Below, in pieces: positions 27,511 to 36,233 of a stretch of 64,000 nucleotides of DNA; within the stretch, counting starts at the first letter, position 1; every line of letters starts with the position of its first letter. Where the stretch lies: the NCBI GenBank assembly GCA_024234675.1, contig JACKNU010000007.1:1-64000 (forward strand). The letters are read 5' to 3'. Below the pieces are notes generated by a model. The model was not told the origin of the DNA and searched no databases. It saw only the letters and a program-made list of their open reading frames with translations. Made by a program: the position numbers and the translations under genes. This DNA is from Pseudomonadales bacterium. Its GTDB lineage: Bacteria; Pseudomonadota; Gammaproteobacteria; Pseudomonadales; Halieaceae.

Positions 27511-28792
27511 GTGCCATCTCCCCATGGTCCATATGCTCCATGTGGTTCATGTGCTCCGTGTCCTGTGCGGGAGCCGCGGGCAGGGCCTCCATGCGCCGGA
27601 AGTCCGCGGTCTTGCTGGACTCCGAGTCCAGCAGGAACTGGGCCGACACCACCACCTCGTCCCCCGCTTCCAGGCCCGCGCGTATTTCAGCGTGGCGCCC
27701 GTCCACCCGGCCCAGCGCCACCGGCACGGACCGGAAGCGGCCCGCGCCCAGCGCCAGCACCACCCGGTTGTCGTCGGGTCCGCGAATCACCGCCTCCCGG
27801 GGCACCAGCAGGCTGCCTGACCCCGGTGGCGCGCTGATGACCACCTGGGCAAACATATTGGGCTTGAGGGCGCCGTCTTTATTGGCGAAGCGCAGGCGCA
27901 CCCGCAGGGTGCGGGTGCGCTCATCCAGGGACGGGTAGAGATAGTCCACCTTCCCCTCCCACACGCGCCCGGGCAGGTAATCCAGGGTCATGGTGACTGG
28001 CAGGCCCACCGCCACCAGGGGCGCCTGGCGGGCAAACACCTCCGCTTCCACCCATACCTCATCCAGCACGCCCACCGACATCAGGGTGGTGTCGGGCCGC
28101 ACGAAAAAGCCCTCGCGCACCGCCAGGTTGTCCACGACCCCGGTCAGCGGGGCATGAAAGGTCACGGTCTGGCTGATCTGGCGCTCGCGGCGCAGCCGGT
28201 CTATGAAAGCCGGGTCTATCTGCAGCGCCAGCAGCCGGTCCTCGGCGGCCCTCTCCAGCAGTCGGTTATCGCGCCGCAGGGCCAGCAGGAATTCCTCCTG
28301 GGCATTCACCAGCTGGGGTGAATAGAGCCCGTACAGGGGCTGGCCCGCCGCCACCGGGTCACCCGAGGCTTTCACGTACAGCTTTTCGATCCAGCCCTCC
28401 ACCCGCGGATGTATATGCGCCAGGCGGTCCTCGTCGTAGCGCACATACCCCACCGTCCTGATCTCGGCAGGCAGCGAACCCGGGGCCACAGTAGCGGTGC
28501 GCACCCCCAGGTTATTCACCACCTCGGGGGCAATCTCGACTGTCCCCGCCCCCAGGGGGGCGCCCCGGTCCTCCTCCTCGTACACGGGCACCAGGTCCAT
28601 GCCCATGGGCGACTTGCCGGGCTGGTCACGGCGGTAATTGGGGTCCATGGGCGCCACCCAGTAGAGCGGCTCGCGCTCGGTGCTCGCCGCCGGGCTGCCG
28701 GCATGGCGCTGCTCCAGCAGCAGGGAGGTCGCGGCGCCGCCCGCGGCGGCCGCCAGCGTCGCGATCACGATGGTCCGGGTCAAGGCGCTCAT
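27503..28792 (-). CDS. cusB: CusB-family periplasmic adaptor of RND metal efflux
   Basis: 429 aa. An N-terminal membrane anchor/signal (TIVIATLAAAAGGAATSLLL) is followed by a heavy-metal-binding domain, YWVAPMDPNYRRDQPGKSPM then GMDLVPVY (about 44-71), found in CusB-type adaptors. The HlyD-like hairpin and barrel domains come next. The C-terminus is Met/His-rich (HMNHMEHMDHGEMAHD), a further metal-binding site. The adaptor hands metal to CusA and seals the channel to the outer-membrane protein. Its ATG overlaps the stop of the upstream tolC-like gene by 4 bp (ATGA). Confidence 0.95.
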   Translation of the reverse strand: MSALTRTIVIATLAAAAGGAATSLLLEQRHAGSPAASTEREPLYWVAPMDPNYRRDQPGKSPMGMDLVPVYEEEDRGAPLGAGTVEIAPEVVNNLGVRTATVAPGSLPAEIRTVGYVRYDEDRLAHIHPRVEGWIEKLYVKASGDPVAAGQPLYGLYSPQLVNAQEEFLLALRRDNRLLERAAEDRLLALQIDPAFIDRLRRERQISQTVTFHAPLTGVVDNLAVREGFFVRPDTTLMSVGVLDEVWVEAEVFARQAPLVAVGLPVTMTLDYLPGRVWEGKVDYLYPSLDERTRTLRVRLRFANKDGALKPNMFAQVVISAPPGSGSLLVPREAVIRGPDDNRVVLALGAGRFRSVPVALGRVDGRHAEIRAGLEAGDEVVVSAQFLLDSESSKTADFRRMEALPAAPAQDTEHMNHMEHMDHGEMAHD

Positions 28793-30159
28793 GAGGTCTC
28801 TCCCTGCGCAACGGGGTCGCTGCCGGCAAAAAAGTAATTGAGGCGGGCGATGGTCTGCAACCGCTCGGTGTCGATATCCAGCGCCTCTATGCGGGCGTTG
28901 AGTTCCGCTATGCGCGACCTCACCACCTCGGCAAAGTCACCGTCATCGCTGGTGTAGGCGCTCAGTGACGCCTCCGCCTGGGCTTCCATTTCCCGCAGCA
29001 GGCGGGTCTGGTACAGCGCGCGCCGCTGGTCCAGGCGCTGCAGCCGCGCGTATTCGGCCTCGAACCCCGCCAGCAGGGCGCGCAGGGCCAGCGTCCTGTC
29101 CGTGCGCAGGGCCTCGGTCCCGGCGATGGCGGACTGCACTTCCCGGTCCTGCAGGTTGGAGGTAAACAGCGGCAGGTCAAAGCCGACCCCGATCGAGAAA
29201 AAGTCCGGCCGGTCGGGTCCGTCATGGGGATTGCCCTCGCGATAGCCGTAACTGGCATTGACCTTCCACTGGGGCCGGTATTTCTGCCGGGCCAGCTGCA
29301 CCTCCACCGACCCCGCCTCTATCCTGCTGTCCAGGCCCTGTATGACCGGGTGCTGGTCCAGCAGCGGGGCGAGGCGCCGGGGCGCCAATGCCTCCCCCTC
29401 CGCGAACAACTCGGGGTGGCGCAATTGCAGCACCGGCAGCTCGGGCCCGGTACTGACACTGCCCGCGGCCGTCCACCCACCCGGATCGCCGCTGGGCCAC
29501 AGCCACTCGCGCAGCCGGGCCTGGGCGGTTTCCAGGCGCTGGTGCAGCACCGCCAGGCGGTCCTCCAGCCGGGTCACTTCCAGCTGCGCCCGCACCAGGT
29601 CCTGCTGGCGGGTGCGGCCCATGGCGGAGGCGTAACTGGACTGGGCCACGTCCACCAGCTGCTCGAACAACTCCCGGTCCTGCTCTATCAGGCTGATACT
29701 CCTGCGCGCCCGGTAGGCCTCCAGCCAGGTCACTGTGACATCTACCGCCAGGCGCGCCCGGCGCTCTTCCCGCTGGTGGGGAAACTGTTCCGCCAGTACG
29801 TCCAGCCGCCGCTGGCTGAGGGCTCGGGTATCGCCCCTGGGAAAGCTCTGGGCGACGCCCACCTTGAACTGGGTCATCGCCTCCTGGTCGAAATCGAAGG
29901 TATCCGTGGGCAGGTTGGCAAAGCCCATTTCCACCGTGGGATCAGGCAGGGCACCCGCGGCCACTGCCTGGGCGGACATGGCTTCCTCGCGCCAGGCGCT
30001 GGCCTGCAGCCAGGGGTCGTTGCGCTGGGCCAAGGCGACCGCCTCCTGCAGGTCGAGGGCAGCGGCCGGCGTCGCGGCGAGGGCCAGCGCCAGCATCACT
30101 GGCGCGGCAGGCAGGGCGGCGCACCACGGGGCGCGCTGCGAATTCTTCAGCTGTTTCAT
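28789..30159 (-). CDS. cusC: CusC-like outer-membrane efflux protein (TolC family)
   Basis: 456 aa with a signal peptide (hydrophobic residues about 15-34, ending AAALD) and two outer-membrane efflux protein repeats. LDLQEAVALAQRNDPWLQAS is the conserved start of the family, followed by long coiled helices and the segment YRPQWKVNASYGYREGN. It forms the exit duct for the CusBA pump. It is the first of three overlapping cus genes, 71 bp after the small metal-binding protein gene on the same strand. Confidence 0.9.
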   Translation of the reverse strand: MKQLKNSQRAPWCAALPAAPVMLALALAATPAAALDLQEAVALAQRNDPWLQASAWREEAMSAQAVAAGALPDPTVEMGFANLPTDTFDFDQEAMTQFKVGVAQSFPRGDTRALSQRRLDVLAEQFPHQREERRARLAVDVTVTWLEAYRARRSISLIEQDRELFEQLVDVAQSSYASAMGRTRQQDLVRAQLEVTRLEDRLAVLHQRLETAQARLREWLWPSGDPGGWTAAGSVSTGPELPVLQLRHPELFAEGEALAPRRLAPLLDQHPVIQGLDSRIEAGSVEVQLARQKYRPQWKVNASYGYREGNPHDGPDRPDFFSIGVGFDLPLFTSNLQDREVQSAIAGTEALRTDRTLALRALLAGFEAEYARLQRLDQRRALYQTRLLREMEAQAEASLSAYTSDDGDFAEVVRSRIAELNARIEALDIDTERLQTIARLNYFFAGSDPVAQGETS

Positions 30160-30230
30160 GCAAATTCATCCTCTCTGGCAAGGCATGTCCGGGCGCCCGC
30201 GGGCCGAAGCCCGGGCGCAACTGTCCTGTG

Positions 30231-30608
30231 CTAGAGAGAAATGGGGGGCTTGAACAGGGAGTAGGAAGGTCGGATGGGGAAGGAGTACAGCGCGCGCTGC
30301 ACGTAGGTCTCGGCATAGGCCGGGGTGCCCGCCGCAGCGGCTGTAAGCAGGGCCGGCACCGCCTGGCAGTGGCTCATGGAACACAGACCGCCCTCGCAAC
30401 AGGTGGCGGCGCCGTTCCGTTCGTCGGCAGGCATGTGGTGACCTGCGTGCGCCGCCATACCGCCAGCGCCCATAGCGTGCTCCATCATGTGACCATCACC
30501 GGCGGCGGGCGGCGCCATCGACGCGCAGGGCACGGCGGCACTCGCCAGGGCCTGGCCCGTGTAGGCCAGCACCAGCAATATCACCATGATTTTGTGCAAT
30601 CGCTTCAT
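30231..30608 (-). CDS. Small Met/His/Cys-rich periplasmic protein, likely metal-binding
   Basis: 125 aa from the ATG at 30608-30606. A signal peptide (MKRLHKIMVILLVLAYTGQ, cleavage near ALASA) is followed by a short mature protein rich in metal ligands: HMMEHAM, MAAHAGHHMP, and CCEGGLCSMSHC. It is the first gene of the cus operon. The pattern suggests copper or silver binding in the periplasm, either delivery to the pump or sequestration, similar in idea to CusF or CopL-like proteins but without a fold I recognise. A longer in-frame reading to 30953 overlaps the divergent mltF gene and is unlikely to be translated. Confidence 0.75.
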   Translation of the reverse strand: MKRLHKIMVILLVLAYTGQALASAAVPCASMAPPAAGDGHMMEHAMGAGGMAAHAGHHMPADERNGAATCCEGGLCSMSHCQAVPALLTAAAAGTPAYAETYVQRALYSFPIRPSYSLFKPPISL

Positions 30609-30675
30609 ACCCCGATAGTATAGTCGCCTACGGGCGCCCAGGGCAGCCCCTGAAAGACAGTCAGTCGAGCAATAT

Positions 30676-32217
30676 ATGAGACTTAGTTTGCGAATACTAC
30701 TGGGGTTGACGCTGCTTGCCGCGGCTGCCTGTGGGCAATCCGCAGCGCCGGAGGTCGACCAGCCGGCTGCCGGCACGGCAACAGCCGGGGCTGCCCAGAC
30801 CGAAACCGAGGACGCCCAGGGTGCGGCGCCGGACCGGGACGACGCCGAACAGTTTGCAGCGGCGGGCGAATTCCTGCAGCCCTGGCTGGGTGACCTCGAT
30901 GGCATGGAAGAGCGCAGGGTGATACGCCTGCTTACCGTGTACAGCGTCGGCATTTACTATATCGAGCAGGGCCAGGAAAAGGGTCTCACCAAGGAACTGG
31001 CGCGCCTGTTCGAAAAATTTATCAACAAGCATGTCCAGGGCAAGCGGAAGGTCTACGTCGCCATCATCCCGGTGGCCCGCGACCAGTTGCTACCGGCCCT
31101 GCTCGCCGGACGCGGCGACCTGGTGGTTGCCAACCTGTCCATCACTCCGGAGCGCGAGGAGCTGATCGATTTCAGCATTCCCGTCAGCAAGCCCATCAAC
31201 GAAATCCTGGTCACTGGACCCGCGGCCCCTGAACTGGACTCGATCGAGGATCTGGCCGGCAAGACCCTGTATGTACGCCACTCCAGCAGTTATCGCGAGA
31301 GCGTGGAAGCGCTGAACGATATGTTGGCCCGGGCCGGCGCGCGCCCCGTAGACATCAAGACTGTCGACGAGTCACTGGAAGATGAGGACCTGATCGAGAT
31401 GGTCAGCACCGGCCTGCTGCCCTGGGCCATCATCGATGACTACAAGCCGGACATGTGGAAGGGCGTCTTCGAGGACCTGCAGCCCAGGCCCGATATCGTT
31501 TTCCGGGAGGGAGCCAGGATCGCCTGGGGCATGCGCAAGGACAGTCCGCTGCTGGCGAGCGCGGTAAACGCATTCCTGAAGCAAAACCGGGCCGGGACCC
31601 TGGTGGGCAACGTGCTGATAAACCGCTATATCAACGATTTCGACTGGGCTCACAATGCCCTGTCGACGGCAGATTACGCACTGTTCAAACGCCTGGCGCA
31701 CCTGTTCAAAAAGTATGGCGAAGCCTACGAAATAGACTACCTGCTCGCGGTCGCGCAGGGTTACCAGGAATCGCGACTGGACCAGTCGGCGCGCGCCCAG
31801 ACGGGCGCGGTAGGCATCATGCAGATCCTGCCGGCAACAGCCAGCGACCCCAACGTGGGCATCGACAATATCCTCGAGACCGAAAACAACATCCACGCCG
31901 GCATGAAGTACCTGAATTTCCTGCGCGAGCGCTATTTCTCGGACCCGGACATCGATCTGCAAAACCGCACGCTGATGGCCCTGGCGGCCTATAACGCCGG
32001 GCCGGCGCGCATGATCAAGCTGCGCGACAAGGCCGCGAAGCTGGGCTACGACCCCAATGTCTGGTTCGACAACGTGGAACTGGTGGCGGCCCGGGAGGTG
32101 GGCTCCGAACCGGTGCGCTACGTCGCCAATATCGTCAAGTACTACACCGCGTACCGCCATTCGCTGGAAACCCTGGCCCAGCGTGAGAGTGCCCGCCAGG
32201 AAGCGGGCATCGACTGA
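30676..32217 (+). CDS. mltF: MltF-like membrane-bound lytic murein transglycosylase
   Basis: 513 aa with a lipoprotein-like signal peptide (LAAAAC, Cys19). It has two domains: an SBP_bac_3 amino-acid-binding-like domain (about 80-310, including LVVANLSITPEREELIDFSI), and a C-terminal SLT lysozyme-like domain. The latter starts at LLAVAQGYQESRLDQSA, with the catalytic Glu in QES, followed by GAVGIMQILPATA and AAYNAGPARM. This order is that of MltF. It cleaves peptidoglycan glycan strands with 1,6-anhydro ring formation at the outer membrane. The gene is divergent from the metal-binding protein gene and converges with glgP, leaving only 1 bp between stops. Confidence 0.92.
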   Translation: MRLSLRILLGLTLLAAAACGQSAAPEVDQPAAGTATAGAAQTETEDAQGAAPDRDDAEQFAAAGEFLQPWLGDLDGMEERRVIRLLTVYSVGIYYIEQGQEKGLTKELARLFEKFINKHVQGKRKVYVAIIPVARDQLLPALLAGRGDLVVANLSITPEREELIDFSIPVSKPINEILVTGPAAPELDSIEDLAGKTLYVRHSSSYRESVEALNDMLARAGARPVDIKTVDESLEDEDLIEMVSTGLLPWAIIDDYKPDMWKGVFEDLQPRPDIVFREGARIAWGMRKDSPLLASAVNAFLKQNRAGTLVGNVLINRYINDFDWAHNALSTADYALFKRLAHLFKKYGEAYEIDYLLAVAQGYQESRLDQSARAQTGAVGIMQILPATASDPNVGIDNILETENNIHAGMKYLNFLRERYFSDPDIDLQNRTLMALAAYNAGPARMIKLRDKAAKLGYDPNVWFDNVELVAAREVGSEPVRYVANIVKYYTAYRHSLETLAQRESARQEAGID

Positions 32218-32218
32218 C

Positions 32219-34771
32219 TCAAATCCAGATCATGTAGCCCATTTCGAAAGGATGGCTGAGCGACTCGTTGTAGGGATACATGCGCAACTTGTAGTACTGC
32301 AGGCCTGCGATCTCAGGCACCAGCTCGATCTCGAAATGGGTGTAACGGTCTTCGCCGCCGGTGGCCGGCAGTTCCGCTTTCTGCATCACCTGGAACTCAC
32401 CGTCACTGTCATTGCGCCCCAGCAGGCACTCCAGCCTCACGTCCGCGGCCTGCAGGCCGTTCAGTTCGGCCCGCACCTGCAGCAGTATCCTGTCGTCGTG
32501 ATACAGGTGTGCCGGCGGCATCAGCATCAGTTCCATCCTGACACCTGCCCAGGCGTTGCGTACCCGGTGTTTCCAGTTTGCCAGGTCCCGCGCCGGCTGC
32601 GCCCCGTTGGCCTCCAGCTTGCGGCGCTGCTGCCGGGAGGGCCAGTACAGCCTGGTGACGTAATCGCGCAGCATGCGCTGGGCATTGAAGCGCGGAATGG
32701 TGGATTTCATGGATGCCTTGGACAGGGCTACCCAGTCCTCTGAATAGCCGCCGCCGTCACGGCGGAAATAGGTGGGCAGCACCTCGTGCTCGATGATATT
32801 CAGCAGGTCGTTGGCCTCCTCCTGGTTGCGCTGGTCGTGATCGAAACGCGAGTCCCGGGGGGTAATCCCCCAGCCGTTGTGGCCGTTGTAACCCTCGCCC
32901 CACCAGCCGTCCAGTACACTGAGGTTGACCGCGCCATTGAGGCCCGCCTTCTGGCCGGAGGTGCCGCTGGCCTCCAGCGGATACTCGGGCGTGTTGAGCC
33001 ACACATCCACGCCGGTCACCATGAGCCTGGCCAGGGCCATGTCGTAACCCTCCAGCAGCAGGATCTTGCCTATGAAATCCGGGTGCATGGAGAAATCATG
33101 GATCTGCCTGATCAACTGCTGGCCGGGCTCGTCGTGGGGATGTGCCTTGCCGGCGAAAATGATGACCACCGGTCGCTCCGGATCGTTGAGCAGACGCGCC
33201 AGCCGGCCCGGGTCGGCGAACAGCATCAGGGCGCGCTTGTAGGTGGCGAAGCGCCGGGCAAACCCCATCACCAGCACATCGTCCTCGTCATGGCTGCCAT
33301 CCACCAGCCGTACCATGTGCTGGATAACGGCGTCGCTGGTGCCGTTGCGGCGCTGCTGCCTGGTGACCCCGCGGCGGACCTCTTTCAGCAATTGCTGCTT
33401 GAGGCCTTTGTGCACACTCCAGTAATGGTAGTCGGGGATCTCCTCCAGCCGCTCCCAGTACTGCTCGTTCAGCAGTTCATTGCGCCAGTCGTCAAAACGC
33501 AAATCAAACAGGCTCACCCATTCGCGGGCCAGGAAAGTCTGCAGGTGCACCCCGTTGGTGATGTAGGTGATGGGGTTTTCCCGATAGGGAATCTGCGGCC
33601 ACAGGGCGGCCTCCATCTGCGCCGCCACCGAGCCATGGATACGGCTGACCCCGTTGTGAAAGCGGCTGCCGCGCAGCGCCAGGCAGGTCATATTGAAGCC
33701 TTCGCCGGAGTTGAGACCCAGCTGGTATACCTGCTCGAAATCCACTCCCAGCTCACGCACCGCATCGGCCAGGTACTTTTCCAGCAGGTGGCGCTCGAAG
33801 ATGTCGTGTCCCGCAGGCACCGGTGTGTGGGTGGTAAACACGGTGCCCGCCGACACCAGTTCCAGCGCGGCGTAGATATCCAGCCCCTCCTGCATGCGGA
33901 ACTTGCAGCGCTCCAGTATCTGGAAGGCCGCGTGACCCTCGTTGATATGCCACACGGTGGGCCGCAGGCCCAGGGCCCGCAGGGCGCGCACCCCACCGAC
34001 CCCCAGTACCAGTTCCTGCTGCAGGCGCATCTCGCGGTCGCCGCCGTAGAGCTGGTGGGTGATGGCGCGGTCCCCGGGAGCGTTCTCGGGCAGGTTGGTA
34101 TCCAGCAGGTACAGGGTGATGTGCCCGGCCCGTACCGTCCACACCCGCACTTTCAGGATGCGGCCGGGAAATTCGATGTCCAGGGTCAGGTGCTCGCCGT
34201 TCTCGGTGAGCGTGGGCACCACGGGCAGGTCGTGGGGTTGGGAGCGGGTGTGGCTGACCTGCTGGTGGCCGTGGCCGTCTATAGTCTGGGTGAAGTAGCC
34301 CATCTGGTACAGCAGGCCGATGGCCACGAAAGGCAGGCCGACATCACTGGCTGCCTTGCAGTGATCGCCGGCCAGGATGCCCAGGCCACCGGAGTAGATG
34401 GGGAAACTCTCATGCAGACCGAACTCCAGGCAAAAATAGGCGATCAGGTCCTCGTCGGGATCAAACAATTCGGTGAACTCCGGCCGGCCGCGGTGCTCGC
34501 GGTAGGCGTCGTAGGCCGAAAGTACCTTGCGGTAGTCCTCCAGGTAGGAGCGGTCCTCGACCGCCTCGTCCAGGCGCGCCTGCGCCACCCGCCGCAGGAA
34601 CGCCTTGGGGTTGTGACCGCAGGCCTCCCACAGCTCGCGGTCGAGGCGGTGAAACAGGGACCGAATCGATCGATCCCAGCTGTACATCAGGTCATTGGCC
34701 ATTTCCTGCAGGCGCGCCAACTCCTGGGGAAGCCGGGGCTGTATTTCGAGTGGAAACATGGAACCGGGCAT
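32219..34771 (-). CDS. glgP: Alpha-glucan (glycogen/maltodextrin) phosphorylase, DUF3417-containing type
   Basis: 850 aa. The N-terminal DUF3417 region (LARLQEMANDLMYSWDRSIR) precedes the phosphorylase core: YSGGLGILAGDHCKAASDVG, WHINEGHAAFQILER, and EASGTSGQKAGLNGAVN, the last containing the PLP-binding Lys. It releases glucose-1-phosphate from alpha-1,4-glucans. This is the short bacterial/archaeal form rather than the E. coli GlgP form. It is the last gene of the leftward glg arm, 22 bp after glgA. An internal ATG at 34759 (MFPLEIQ) is an alternative start. Confidence 0.94.
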   Translation of the reverse strand: MPGSMFPLEIQPRLPQELARLQEMANDLMYSWDRSIRSLFHRLDRELWEACGHNPKAFLRRVAQARLDEAVEDRSYLEDYRKVLSAYDAYREHRGRPEFTELFDPDEDLIAYFCLEFGLHESFPIYSGGLGILAGDHCKAASDVGLPFVAIGLLYQMGYFTQTIDGHGHQQVSHTRSQPHDLPVVPTLTENGEHLTLDIEFPGRILKVRVWTVRAGHITLYLLDTNLPENAPGDRAITHQLYGGDREMRLQQELVLGVGGVRALRALGLRPTVWHINEGHAAFQILERCKFRMQEGLDIYAALELVSAGTVFTTHTPVPAGHDIFERHLLEKYLADAVRELGVDFEQVYQLGLNSGEGFNMTCLALRGSRFHNGVSRIHGSVAAQMEAALWPQIPYRENPITYITNGVHLQTFLAREWVSLFDLRFDDWRNELLNEQYWERLEEIPDYHYWSVHKGLKQQLLKEVRRGVTRQQRRNGTSDAVIQHMVRLVDGSHDEDDVLVMGFARRFATYKRALMLFADPGRLARLLNDPERPVVIIFAGKAHPHDEPGQQLIRQIHDFSMHPDFIGKILLLEGYDMALARLMVTGVDVWLNTPEYPLEASGTSGQKAGLNGAVNLSVLDGWWGEGYNGHNGWGITPRDSRFDHDQRNQEEANDLLNIIEHEVLPTYFRRDGGGYSEDWVALSKASMKSTIPRFNAQRMLRDYVTRLYWPSRQQRRKLEANGAQPARDLANWKHRVRNAWAGVRMELMLMPPAHLYHDDRILLQVRAELNGLQAADVRLECLLGRNDSDGEFQVMQKAELPATGGEDRYTHFEIELVPEIAGLQYYKLRMYPYNESLSHPFEMGYMIWI

Positions 34772-34793
34772 GGATCTTCTTTCACCTCACAAA

Positions 34794-36233
34794 TCAGCGC
34801 GGGGAGTCATACAACTCCAGATATCTGGCAGCACTGCGCTGCCAGGAAAAATCCTGGGCCATGGCGGTCGCCTGCAGCCTTCGCCAGCTGGCCTGGTCCC
34901 GCCACAGGGCGATGGCGCGCGCCAGGGCGGACATGAATTCGCCGCTGTCGGGCGGGCCGAACACGAAACCGGTGGCGGTTCCGTCGGCCAGCGCCTGTGG
35001 CGTGGCATCCACCACCGTATCCGCCAGGCCGCCAACCGCTCGCACCAGCGGCAGGGTGCCATAGCGCAGGCTGTACAACTGGTTGAGACCGCAGGGCTCA
35101 AACAGCGAGGGCATCAGGAAGATATCGGCAGACGCCTCGATGCGATGGGCCAGGGATTCATCATATGCCAGAATCACGGCCATGGCATCCGGGTGGGCTC
35201 GCGCCACGGCCTGCAACTGCTCCTCGTAGCGCCTCTCCCCGGTGCCCAGGACCACGACCTGCGCCGGCTTCGCCAGGATATCGCCCAGTGCCGGCAGGAT
35301 CAGTTCCAGGCCTTTTTGTTCCACCAGGCGACCGACGATGCCCAGCAGCGGCCGGTCATCGAGCTCGGCCAACCCCAGGGAGCGCTGCAGGGCCGTTTTT
35401 TCAAGCGCCTTGCCCTCCAAATTGGCGGCATCGTAATGATGTTCCAGATAGGGGTCGGCGGCAGGATTCCAGACCCCGTGGTCTATGCCGTTGAGAATGC
35501 CCACCAGGCGCTCGCGGCGCGCCTGCAGCAGGCCCTCCAGCCCCATTCCCCCCGGCGACTCGCAGATCTCCCGGGCGTAAGTGGGGCTGACCGTGGTGAT
35601 GTAATCGGCGTAGACGAGGCCGCCCTTGATAAAACTGAACTGGTCGTAGAATTCCAGTGCGCTGTCCTGCCAGAAATGTCCCGGCAGTTGCAGGCGCTCG
35701 AAGGTGCCGCGGTCGAACAGGCCCATGTGGGCGAGGCTGTGTACGGTAAAGAGGGTCAGTGGCCGCTGCTCCTGCAGGTGGGTCAGGGCCACGGCGGGGC
35801 CGGTGTGCCAGTCGTTGCAGTGCAGTACGTCGGGGCGCCAGTCCAGCCCGGCTTCACCGGTACTTATGGCCGCCGCCAGTCGCGACAGCAGCATGAAGCG
35901 GTCGGCATTGTCCGGCCAGGGCTGGCCGTCGGGGCCGTGATAGGGATTGCCGAGACGCTCGGCAAATGAGGGATGGTCCAGCAACCAGGTCTCCACCCCG
36001 GTACCCGGCAGGACGGTAGCCAATATGCGCAGGGAAATGCCCGCCAGTTCCAGTTCGGCCACGGTGCGCGACTGGTCAATGCCGTCCAGTAGCTGGCGAT
36101 AGGCGGGCAGCAGCAGGCGTACATCGACACCCTGCTGGCGCAGCACCTCGGGCAGGCTGCCGGCGATATCGGCCAGGCCACCGGTCTTGATCAGCGGGTA
36201 GGCCTCGCTGGCGACAAACAACAGGCGGGTCAC
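34794..36233 (-). CDS. glgA: Glycogen synthase (ADP-glucose), GT5
   Basis: 479 aa, the normal length for bacterial GlgA. The N-terminal motif KTGGLADIAGSLPEVL holds the conserved Lys of the ADP-glucose site. The C-terminal GT-B half includes PSLFEPCGLNQLYSLRYGTL with the conserved acid (E of FEP) and GGLADTVVD. It elongates alpha-1,4-glucan from ADP-glucose made by GlgC. Its ATG overlaps the glgB stop by 4 bp, so the two are translationally coupled. Confidence 0.96.
   Translation of the reverse strand: MTRLLFVASEAYPLIKTGGLADIAGSLPEVLRQQGVDVRLLLPAYRQLLDGIDQSRTVAELELAGISLRILATVLPGTGVETWLLDHPSFAERLGNPYHGPDGQPWPDNADRFMLLSRLAAAISTGEAGLDWRPDVLHCNDWHTGPAVALTHLQEQRPLTLFTVHSLAHMGLFDRGTFERLQLPGHFWQDSALEFYDQFSFIKGGLVYADYITTVSPTYAREICESPGGMGLEGLLQARRERLVGILNGIDHGVWNPAADPYLEHHYDAANLEGKALEKTALQRSLGLAELDDRPLLGIVGRLVEQKGLELILPALGDILAKPAQVVVLGTGERRYEEQLQAVARAHPDAMAVILAYDESLAHRIEASADIFLMPSLFEPCGLNQLYSLRYGTLPLVRAVGGLADTVVDATPQALADGTATGFVFGPPDSGEFMSALARAIALWRDQASWRRLQATAMAQDFSWQRSAARYLELYDSPR

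Noticed and set aside
30231..30953. Longer 240-codon reading of the small metal-binding protein gene
   Set aside because: It would overlap the divergent mltF gene and bury the signal peptide; the ATG at 30608 gives a proper exported protein.
32786..34936. 716-codon plus-strand frame opposite glgP
   Set aside because: Antisense to a well-conserved phosphorylase; no domain or ribosome site.
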